A stretch of 64,000 bases of DNA from Bipolaris cookei (taxonomy: Eukaryota; Ascomycota; Dothideomycetes; Pleosporales; Pleosporaceae), in NCBI GenBank assembly GCA_002286855.1, contig NRSV01000056.1:124001-188000 (forward strand). Direction: 5' to 3'. This document shows, piece by piece, positions 18,338 through 28,430 of this stretch. Position numbers and translations under genes: made by a program. The notes beneath the pieces were generated by a model that had not been told where the DNA came from, did not search any database, and saw only the letters and a list, made by a program, of their open reading frames with translations. Every line of letters starts with the position of its first letter. The stretch's first letter is position 1.

Positions 18338-20415
18338 ATGCAGAGCATGCCAGGACAGCGAGACAGGTTTTCCGGCAATATACTACTATACGACTACCTG
18401 TCGAGAAAGCGAGCACCAATCTTCCTAGACCGGAATCTCACACAGATCCTGGATGCTCACGAGGATCTATTGAGAGGAGATGATATAAGCGGCTGTAGAA
18501 CCCCTGATTTCGACTTTCGTTCCCAGTGGGAGCCCCCGTCCAGCGATCAACTGGACAAGATGATGGCCCAAGAGAATTACAAAGGCTCCTTTGTGCTTGA
18601 AGTACACGCCATTAACTCGCATGATGGCCAGACGACTGCACATACAGACCGTAATCATAACCCTGCCAACAAAGTCCGGGTCTTATTGCTGTTATCTAGC
18701 TCAATCAGAGTCTCAATCATCCCGCCATCTGACGTACCTGCCACGCGCTCTTTTGCGTGCGAGGCTGTACTACGAGGTGCAGATAGAAGTTATCAAGAAG
18801 CCTCAGTCGAAACCAGTCCCATTATCCTGAAGCCCGGAGATTTCTCGGCCGAGCCGGGAAAGATTAGCATCGACGACATGTACAGGATGATTCTAAGCGT
18901 CAACTTTGCAAGTCAAGCGGAAGCACAAGAGCTGTACAACTATCTGGGTCTCGCAGAGGAAACAGCTACACACCTGTCGACCTCTTATCCCAACATCCTC
19001 GAGTGTCCACCAGATAAGATCAGTTTGCCATTGAAAGCAGCCGGAAAACCACTCGGGATTAGTATACAGATAAGCATGTACTGGAACAGTACTGGACTAG
19101 GCGACTCAATTCTTACAACTCATAACCGTAATCTCAGAAGCACAATAGAGCCACACAGCTCATACCCTACCCCACCGCGCGATCTGGTACCGCGCTACAA
19201 GCTAACCTATGTCTACGAGAACGAGACTCTCGAGCGATCAGACCTCGTCTGTCTGCATTGCTCCAGAGGGAAGAATCTTAAAGAGATCCGCGATCTTGAA
19301 ATGCATCTAAACGCCTGGCATGACAACTTTGCCTACCAACTCATCCCAGCAGGGACTGATGCAAACGATGTTGTACACTGGCGATTTATTAGTGAAGTCG
19401 CAGACTCAAAAGCTGACCAAAGAACAAGCGGTCGCGCCGACAAACCCTGCGACATACGTGTCCTTGCTCCGGACCGTCCCTTCGACAAACGCCGTTTCCT
19501 CGAGGGCGGGGACGACAGCTACCAACGAGCTGCCCGAGTAGAAAAGCATCTAAAACACCCCAAAAGAAAGCAAATAACAGATATCCTCCCACTTCCCATA
19601 CCACGCCAACGCAAACACCCAAACGCCATACAAGAACGGCCCCCAAAACACAAAAAAACCTTTATCGTTCCCAAAGCACCTCGCGGTATCACCTTCTTCC
19701 GCTCCCTCAGCAAGCGGCCCCTCTGCCCCGGTGAATCCATAAGCGAAAGCGACGACGAACTCGACGAAACATGGATGTACCTGCGCAAACACGCAGAAAT
19801 AGATAAACACGACTTATCCTCACCTGCCCGCCACTTCCTCAAACTCTTTGATGACTTCATGCACGACGAAAGTCTCCACGCCGACATCCACGCGGGCGAC
19901 GCCATCATCCGGTTCGCGCGACGTGGAAATCCCGTATGGAACGAGAATTTGATACAAGAGTTTGCCAAGAAACTGAATGAGTTGCTGGAAGACGATGTTA
20001 TTTCCAAGGAAGTCCACGATGCAGCTATTGAGATTATAAAGGCGCAGAAGAAGACGAGTGGTAGTAGTAATAGCGAGGGTAGTAGTTGTAATAACGAGCT
20101 TTCGCAGCGCCTGGCGGAACTCGATGTACAGCGCGGTGAGGATGCTGAGCCGCCATTTGACAAGTGTTATTGTGGTGGGGATGCGACGGTGAGCCGGGGG
20201 ACGGAAGGTATATTTGCTTGTAGGAATATTGTAAGTCTGTCAAATCCAAGAGTATACGGATGAAAAGCTAATGGGGGGACTAGGATTGTATACGCCGTGT
20301 TTTTCATCACGCATGCATACAAAAGCACTCTAAATACCAAATGCCAGCCCCAGACCCAAAGTCCTGGACCTGGACGTGTGATGAATGTAGAGATGAAGGT
20401 ATTGCGGCTACTTAG
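18338..20415 (+). CDS. SUZ12: SUZ12-like Polycomb (PRC2) subunit with VEFS box and C-terminal PHD-like finger
   Basis: Two exons (18338-20230 and 20284-20415) give 674 residues; the first in-frame ATG is used. The N-terminus carries the SUZ12-type segment RKRAPIFLDRNLTQILDAHE. A C2H2 zinc finger is seen near residues 306-327 (CLHC...H...H). The VEFS box, which contacts and stimulates the H3K27 methyltransferase subunit, spans about residues 450-570 (FFRSLSKRPL, SESDDELDETW, SSPARHFLKLFDDFMH). After the intron the C-terminus becomes a Cys4-His-Cys3-like finger (CYCGG, FACRN, DC, HHAC, WTCDEC), i.e. PHD-like. PRC2 deposits H3K27 methylation in facultative heterochromatin. The VEFS call is strong. 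The PHD extension needs comparison with other fungal SUZ12 proteins. Confidence 0.85.
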
Positions 20416-23400
20416 CCTGGGAGTTTTTTAGTCAAATATTTTCTATTTGGCTAGGATGTGGGATTGGTCTTTTGGATTGAGGCGGGATTGTGGTTTGATT
20501 GAGTCTATGAAGTAGAAAAGTATTTAATTAGGTGATTTGGAATGTTGATTACCTAGCGTGGCGTACTGTGAGTTGCTGAACTACAAGATTGTATAATTGA
20601 TGTGCATACAACACCAATCGAATGCTTTGAAGTCTGGTTGCTTACAGGACAGCGTCAGAGTGAAACATAGCTTTATCCATCATCCGAGGCAAGTCTTTTT
20701 TTTTCAATCCAGCAGGAGACAATGTTACTCAAAAAAGCCACTAGGTACACGAAACACTTTGTTTTCATATGTACTCAAGTATGTGGAAGTCTCGATCCTA
20801 CAACCAACTTCACACTTACCCGGCCTATACCACACATGTTATATGGACGCCTCTTCCTCTTTTACTTATCCGCGCCTCCCTAGACCCGCCGCAAATTGCT
20901 CTCCTTTCAGCCACGTCCGTTCCTCCAAAGACTCCCTAATTACTCGCCTCGCAATCCTTCCACACGCGCTCGTCTATCCCACGATTCAAGCCGCCAAATC
21001 TCTTTACGCATGCCCAACTCTATCTTACCCGCGATCACACGACCATCGCTCCAATCAAGTCAAGCAGTGCCAATCTCGCTTCCAAACACCCGACCCAACC
21101 ACGGCTATATCTCTGAATGCAGAAAATCAGCATGAAAATCTCACTTTTTGTTTCGCATTCCGCACCCACCGCTAACGCAGGTACCGAACGCGAATCAATA
21201 AACTCTTTCAGTCATGTATGACATTGACTTTTTCCCCAGTCCGCCCCCCCCCCAAAAAAGAGGGAATGACATGTGTTCCATGCCTACAAAGGGAAAGTCC
21301 AATCAGCCCTACGGCCGTACCGGAGATCTACAGTTCGCTTTTGGGTAGGATGGGCCCTGTCAGCCGCAAGAAGGGCAACGGAAACATGGGTCCGCAATGC
21401 GAAAATATGCACAAAAGAGCGAAAGAAGGAGCGTGAACATTCGGTAAAAGGCACGGGTACGTTCAGAGACTGAGTCAGCGCACGAGGCGAGCGGAGCGTC
21501 GCGATTATACCTGTATGCTGGTTGGATAAGCAAGGGTAACACGGATTATATGATCGCCGGGTATGGAAACGGAGAAAGCGGGAATTGCGGAAAGGAAGGA
21601 ACAAGCTGGGTTATAGTGGACACCGTTAAGGGCATTTTTTCTCTCTTAATGTGTGTTTGTTTCAAGTGCTGGAATGAGGTTAGAGGGGTATGCGTAATAA
21701 TGTAAGCGCTAGTAGAGACAGCAGATGATGGACGGTGGTGCACCTAGAAGGAAGGGATGCGTGGGAATAGTAGAGGCACGTACCTATTGTATACGACAAA
21801 ACAGCCCATTTCGCTTTCCTTTGCGCTTCATGCAAGCTTTACGATGCGAGATTATGCCACAGCTGGTGGCTTGACAGTTGCATCGCAAAATTGAACAAAA
21901 AAGATGGCAGCGGCGGCGATTCCTTCTTCCCTTCACCTGCGTTACGCGTACTAGCTACCTACCAACACGGCGGATCGACGGCGAGAGAGAAGGAAGAACA
22001 TATGGTCCATGCACACCTGTCCACTCATCTTCCCTTCTCCTTCCCTCTTCGTCTCCCTCTGCCGATACATTCTTCAGGGAAGTCCCTTGTCAACTATGCT
22101 GAAACAAAACGCCCCAACCTAGGTAATTTAGCCAGATTAACGGCAATTTGACCATTAGCTCACAAAAGCCAAGGCCAGAGGAAGCGAATGGCGTGTTTCC
22201 GCTCAATTTGTTCGTCCGACTTCTCTGCACTGGCTCAAAGAAGATAAGTATCCGTCGTATACGCATGTTCAGCTGAAAACAAATCACCGCGTGTCAAGGC
22301 AACGGGACCGAAGAAAAGAAGCCGCCTGATGTCAATCAACAAACCAATTATTCCCGGGTTCGTAGTTCAAAGCCGGCCATTTCTCATGACGGGCCGATCC
22401 ATACCACGGGCATCTTTCCATCCCGAGATATTAGAAACAAAATAATAAACAGAGTTTTTTTTTCCCTAGGCGGGCCCCCGGAGCGTTGGTATACGGGTAA
22501 TTAATGGTCCTTTTTTTGTTCTAAAATAGAATTCCCCCGTTGCCGATCGCGAGAGCGGACTATTTGCTTTTCTAGGGATAGATGATGAGGTAATGGTTCT
22601 CGAGCGGGGATCCAGAAAGTAAAAACAAAATAAAATAATGACGATAAGGACACAGTGCTTATTCTCTGTGATGCATCAATTTAGGCCGCTTTTGCGAACA
22701 AGGGAACCCAACACAGCTTGTGAGGAACAACCTTTTAGTCTCACGATCGACTCAGGTTTGCGCGTCCGCATCCGCAACCGCAATCGTGGTTTGTACAGGC
22801 TAAGTTGGTTGGATGGCATGTGTCTGTTTTGGTTTTCAGCGTTGGGACTTGGTCGATGCGTGCATGCATTGGCGTCATGTACACTCCCTTTTCGCTGCAG
22901 AAAGTTGTCGGCAGGCCTAAATTCGTGGCCGTAACCTGCAACTAGTCATTCGCTCGCCAGTCGCTCAACCAATACTTGCTACCCTTTGCCCCTACTCCTC
23001 CCAACCACCTCCTTTTTCTGGCGGACAAGGCTCATCGAGGTCAAGACTCGTAGGTGTAATCGATTGCTGTGTTGGGATGGCATTCCAAAGGGCGCTTAGA
23101 TGCAGTTCGCCAAAACTTCTTGCACAAAGTAGCATAAACACCCCTGTACTCACGGTCATGCGTATTGAGCAGAAAAGTGGGCGATAGTGGTACCAGAGCT
23201 TGTAAGATATTCCTGGGTGAAACAAGACCCCGTTGCTTGTGTCGCGCGCCGGTGTTGATGCCGCCATACTCCACCCGATTCGTCTTCCCAGCCACTTCCT
23301 ATGCTGCTTTCCTGGTCAGCCTGCAGGCACTCAACGTCGTGAAAGGCTCATTCATCGCTGACTGAATGGTCGAAACACAACTAGGTTCACGGACAGAGGC

Positions 23401-23970
23401 GAAGTACCACATGGTACGAGACCTGTTTTCTCCAAACAATGGGAAGATTGTGTGTTGATTGGCCACGGCCGGTTCTACTATTGGTGCTGTTGCTAATGGG
23501 TGCTTTTTAGGTACAGAGGCCGTGATGCAGGACTTATTGAGAAACCATCTATCGTACACGTAGTGATAAAGAAATTGACCAAGGAAAGCGCCTGATTGCC
23601 GGAAAAAGGAAATACGGACTCTGGACTCGTTAAGACGGCGGATGTAAAACATTACCTAGGTATGGGAGTCAACTTGTGCCCCAACCTTCATGAGCGTCGA
23701 CGTGCAGTCAATCAAGAAAAGAACCAATGAATCTGGACAAGGAAATGAGCTTAAGAAGAAGACAATGATGGTGTGCTTGGGGAACAAACAGCCCCAAAGC
23801 AGCAGTAGCCGCATGAACATGATAGTTGATGCATGCGCGGAATTGGCAGAGTATACCTTCATGGTTTCATGGCCATAAAGGTCATCGTGAGTGTATAAGT
23901 AAAATCGTTGACGGATACTTTCAAAACAAGATTACCGCCGTATGGTGCTTTTGTGACGAAGGAAATGCTG
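20416..23970. other. 3.5 kb gene-free region downstream of SUZ12
   Basis: Contains only short, overlapping open frames on both strands with no recognisable domain or credible splice structure. It has homopolymer tracts (a C run near 21246, T runs near 20699 and 22456). It may hold long 3' regions of SUZ12 and of the AT-hook gene, or non-coding transcripts. I see no tRNA. Confidence 0.4.
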
Positions 23971-25101
23971 TTATATGCCAACCGTGTCTTTAAACGAGTG
24001 AGGTGTCGTGGTTCGTGCTTGAGTCTCTTCGACTCCCTCCATGCGGACATCTCTGTACCTGGCTTCTGTAGAGGAAGGCAAAGGTGCAGAGTTTGGTGTG
24101 AATGCTGAATATGCTTGATTGCGACTGGGATCACCCGATCCATATGTGAGAGGAGATTCCATGCCGGTAGGTGTGTGGAGTTTCTCCAGCTCTAGCGGCT
24201 GCGGTCTTGTACGCCTTCTCTTTTCTGATGATGATTCTGACCCTTGTTCGACTCCAGTTTGTTGCTGTGGCGTCTGGACAGGAGGTGCTTGAGAAGAAGA
24301 CGTCGTTGGAGGAGTGGTACGGTCGAGCGGTCGTGGATCTGGACCTAGTGGTGATTGTTCCGGTGGCCCCGTGAGAGACTGTCGCCCCCTTCTTGGAGGG
24401 GGATATACTTCGCCCCGCGCCGCAGCTTCCTGCGCTCTCTGTTGCGCCTCAGCCTTTGTCGGTCTTCCGCGCTTTTTCTTATGCGTCGGTTCGCCCGGCG
24501 GATGTACAGCTGAGGGATAGGCAGGGCCGGCAGGCATATATTCTCCTGAGTAGGAATGAGGCGGGCGAGGTTGTAGCAGTCGCCCAACCGGGGTAGATGT
24601 CTCTGGCTGATGTGGTCGCTTCTTAGGGACTTCGGGACCTGGGTACATCATTGGGGCTGGTAAGTGAGGACGCCGGTAGTCTTGTCCCGGCACAGAGTAG
24701 GTTGATGCAAGAGTATCGAATGCCATTTGGCTAGAGCGAACAGACCGTCCTAAAGTACAAGTGTCGCATCAGCATTAGAGTACTCTGTAGGTGATTTGGT
24801 ATGAGGTTCACATGCTGAATGGATAGTTGGGATGCGGCAATAGAAGAAGAGATAGTGTCAGCATACCAGGAGGCAACGCCATGTCGTTCCATCGCGGCTG
24901 GATGTTGGCATCGCGTATGAATGCAAAGAGAACATGAGAGGGTACTTGAGCAGCTTTTAGCATTTCAGCCAGTAAGTATACCTGTAAAGGACAGGTTAGG
25001 TCAGTCATAGATCATAATGGGGACGAGTGCCACATGCCATGTTTTGGAGGGGTACGTACCTTTTCGTGCTCTGCCCATGGTGGCTCGCGTGAGGGCTCCA
25101 T
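23971..25101 (-). CDS. AT-hook DNA-binding protein
   Basis: Three exons (25101-25060, 24981-24867, 24749-23971) join in phase to give 311 residues. The first ~60 residues are an ordered segment: PPWAEHEKVYLLAEMLKAAQ, then FIRDANIQPRWNDMALPPGR. This may be a short helical interaction module. Residues about 143-150 contain an AT-hook core, KKKRGRPTK, that binds the minor groove of AT-rich DNA. A second basic patch follows (SSEKRRRTRP). The rest is Pro/Ser/Thr-rich and disordered. It is probably a nuclear regulator or chromatin-associated protein; no orthologue name is known to me. It sits alone between two long gene-free stretches, as regulators with complex promoters or long untranslated regions often do. 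Confidence 0.75.
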
Positions 25102-26334
25102 GTCGTGATCCTCGAGACAATCGAAATAGGCGAGGGTGGAAGACTAAAAAGCAGCTACGGCAAAAACTCGCTGTATGTATGTATGCAACCAGACAAATCG
25201 AGCATCGATCACAAGGGCCGTAAAGTAAGTGGACCGGCGCGAAGAGCAACGCGCCCTCGCGCGCGGTTGTATAGCTGCGTCTACCAACAGAACAAACGAG
25301 AGTGCTGAAACGAAAGAGTAACGAGCGGTAGAAGAAGAGCACTAAAATCAAAGAAACCTGCGGCGGGCTCTGGTTGTCGGTTTCATGCCAGCAGGCAACA
25401 AGAGCGCGTCAAAGGGACCACAGCATGAGGCTGGGTCGAGATAATTAGGAGACTGCTTTGCTTGTCAGAGATTACTGGGAAGAGCCACCCGGTATGTTAT
25501 ACATTAGCGGATTTTGTCGAAAACGAATGGGAAAGCGGCTAGTCCCCACTTGCAGACTGTAGCTCCCAAGGCTTCCCGCACGGGGACCGTCTAAATCAGT
25601 GCTCGTCGCAAATCGATAACAAAGCCTAGGTATGTAACAGAGATCTGGCGGCGCTTTAACCCATCCCGAAAGCCCTCAGTGGATGTTCAAAAACGATTGC
25701 GCAAACCGATGAGCCAATCGCTAGGCATCTGGGCTGAGCCGTGTCTCACCAGCCGTGAAGGGTTTAGGCTGAGACCAAAGGGCCTTTCTTCCCTTGCACC
25801 ACACATCCCTGCCGGCCTCGTTTCCCCATGCTTACTTCTGCCTGTGTTGAATTACGAAGGCTGGTCAGTACGGTTCAGATGTACCGCGTTTTACGAGATA
25901 GCGGTGAAAGCAATGGCGGCCATGTGCCAGTGTGTCGCAAGGCAGCAACAGTGGTTTGCAGCGTGCGTGCAATCTGTCAAGCGCGGTTCAGCGCGGATCG
26001 TTCAGAGAGCGTCGCGCCTAATGGGGGGTCAACGGAAGACGGCGCTGTAATCCCTATCTCCAACGGTGCGATCTGTAATATCCTCCAAGGACCGGTACTA
26101 GCGAGATGGGCACCGAGAAGCACAAACGTCGCGGCTGCGCAGTTCGACTTTTTTTGTTGGCTGCTCTATCCTTGTAGCTAGCGGGCGGTCGTCGAGGCAA
26201 GGCTGATGCATCAATACCTACTTACACCGTAGCTGCTACTATCTGCTGCATCTCTTGCATCGTATTCCGCGCGAAGCCACTTACTTGACCACCGGGAGCG
26301 GGCCGCGACTCGGCATGGCCTCCAATGATCATGA

Positions 26335-26369
26335 CAGTCAGCCAGTCAGCCAGTCAGCCAACCAGCCAG
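26335..26369. repeat. Short CAGTCAGC-type tandem repeat
   Basis: About four imperfect copies of an 8-base unit (cagtcagc) lie in non-coding DNA upstream of the AT-hook gene. Likely a simple microsatellite. Confidence 0.7.
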
Positions 26370-27358
26370 ATGAAGGTGGAGGAGTCCTTTTCCATGGAGC
26401 GCGGGCCTCGCGTCTCAGAAGACCCAGGCCGCGTCAAGGGGGCAGGCGACCTGGTGCAGGCGGCATGGATGGCTGTCGTGCCGGCATCATGGGTGGGTGA
26501 TGGGGATTTAGGAGTAGGTAGCCGTTGGGTCAGAGTTTGCGCTAGTGTGCTTGCGGAGAGATACAGCTGCTGCTCGCTTAAGTAAGCCAATTACGGCCGT
26601 CTGCCAAGCCTCAAAGCTCCGTAATGAACTCTCCACCTTGCACTTTATCTACCGCTCGAATACGTTGACACTCGCGCCCGATGCTGCTCTCTAACGCATG
26701 ATTGCACCCATGCCATGCACAGACCGAGCGATCGGGTGGACGACGACGATGCCGCTGTCCGGGATGCATTGTTGAAACATATATACCACGTACGTACGTA
26801 AATACATATATTCGTATGTAACCTATATATATGCCCACATACAGATATGTAGTAGTATACGACATGCACAACGCTAGGTGCACATGGGGTCAAGCCAAAC
26901 TACACTCTCCCAGCCCAGCACGCTGCCCTTTTCTCGAGACGTCATGAGCCGCTGATCGCTGATTGCAGCCCAAGCATGGACTCCAGTTCATCGTGGAAGC
27001 AAAATAAAAAGGCCATTTCTTTTTGCCTACTATGCACAGCTGCATTGGGTTTGCGCTAGCCGTGGTCCGGGCTGCTTTCTTTTCACACAAAGCCGGTGCC
27101 CCACGGCTTCACACTACTTTCTCAGCCTCCGGAGACATCACTCGGCATCTTTCATGATGCCCGACGGTCCTGTGTGCGCCGAGGCTATTCTGAGGCGCGC
27201 TAGGGCAACCCCATCCAATGTATTCGACATGTACATGAGTCGTCCCCAGACCCGCAAATAGCTCCCCGTGGGCCTGAATGACACTTGCCTGCATGTCTCA
27301 GCACCAATGGCACCGACACTGACGTGCAAGCCCTCTGCCATGGCCGGAGTACATTTTC

Positions 27359-27424
27359 CATGGCCGAGCACCCTCACTAGCGACATCTCGTACAACGTCG
27401 AGACATTTGAGGTGCTCGGCCATG
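27359..27424. repeat. Inverted repeat, potential hairpin
   Basis: CATGGCCGAGCACC at 27359-27372 is matched by its reverse complement GGTGCTCGGCCATG at 27411-27424. The 14-base arms pair perfectly, with a loop of 38 bases that itself has some self-complementarity. It lies in a long gene-free stretch. Confidence 0.7.
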
Positions 27425-28430
27425 CTTTCGTATGTAGCACCTGACGGAACGTCCATAGACCGTCTAGAGCGCCAATGGGGCCGGTGTAAGTGGCCATCTC
27501 CCTAGTGTTTGCAACAGAGCCGCTCCATGGTCTCTCCTTGCCCGACGTTGCCACGTTCTGACGACCCTTTAGAGTCTCCACGAGTTGCCAAGAAGTTGCC
27601 ATTATCATGTCAACAGACTCGGCCTCTATCTGTGTGAGCAGTACCTAATGCACGCTGAATCTTTTGTGTTGTTTCTTCTTTCCATATCTATTTCCTTGTA
27701 TCGGTGACATGGTTTGCGTGTGCCCAAGTAGCCGTTGCCGGCTCAGAAGCCCTGCATCCGCAAGGGCAAGGCTGAGACTGGGCGAGGTGGGACAAGCCTA
27801 GTTTTTGTTCGCCATCTCCAAAGTACCATCAGCAAACCCCCCACGTCGCGTACGGCGCCGCTCCAACACATCGTCTTCCACCCAGGCCCACCAGTTCATG
27901 CTCGCTTATACAACCAGTGCGAGTTCGCATGTGAGGAAAACACAAGACATTTGCCAACCGTGTCGGTGGGCTGAGCGCGCTCGAATCCGCGACCATACCT
28001 GCGTGCACCGACACCCCGAACTCGCGCGCCTTACTGCCATCCGCACCCTCAAGAAATATATATTTATATTATTACCAAGCCTTGTTACTCTGCGTCTCCA
28101 GCACACTTTCTGCGTAAATAACACAAGTTAAGCCATCGCATTCCGCCCTTTATCCAGGGGGGAAAGTAAATATTTGCCCCCCAGCCGTTGGTCCAGGTGC
28201 CCCAAGCGACCGCGTTTCGTCCTAGTAATCCGCTTCTTGCTCAGGTTCACAGGGAGGAGTTTTGATATTGTCTATTACGTGCGCGTCGCTCGGACCATGA
28301 GGTGAATGAGTAGTCGTTTCTGTATGCGTGATCAGAGGCATCGAACGTTAGCGTCCCTTTTGTCCAGAACCTCGCGATCCTCTACCTGCCGCCCCCAGCA
28401 TCCTCCTCCACCCCCACAACGGTCGCCAAC

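Larger units (their letters stand above)
25102..28430. other. 3.3 kb divergent non-coding region between AT-hook gene and SET2
   Basis: Holds the promoters of the AT-hook gene (minus) and SET2 (plus). Open frames up to 156 codons exist but lack domains. Contains a short CAGTCAGC tandem repeat near 26335, TACG/TATA alternations near 26790-26840 and an inverted repeat at 27359-27424. A pyrimidine-rich stretch precedes the SET2 ATG. Confidence 0.4.

Noticed and set aside
20597..21175. 192-codon plus-strand open frame downstream of SUZ12
   Set aside because: Low-complexity Ser/Pro/His composition typical of translated non-coding pyrimidine-rich DNA; no motif.
25679..26050. 123-codon plus-strand open frame
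   Set aside because: No motif, and two overlapping frames are equally open.
26335..26369. Possible CRISPR-like direct repeats
   Set aside because: Copies are contiguous without spacers and the genome is eukaryotic; it is a simple tandem repeat.
27138..27608. 156-codon open frame on the minus strand in the AT-hook/SET2 spacer
   Set aside because: No recognisable domain or splice support; it spans the inverted repeat. Kept as a low-probability gene only.
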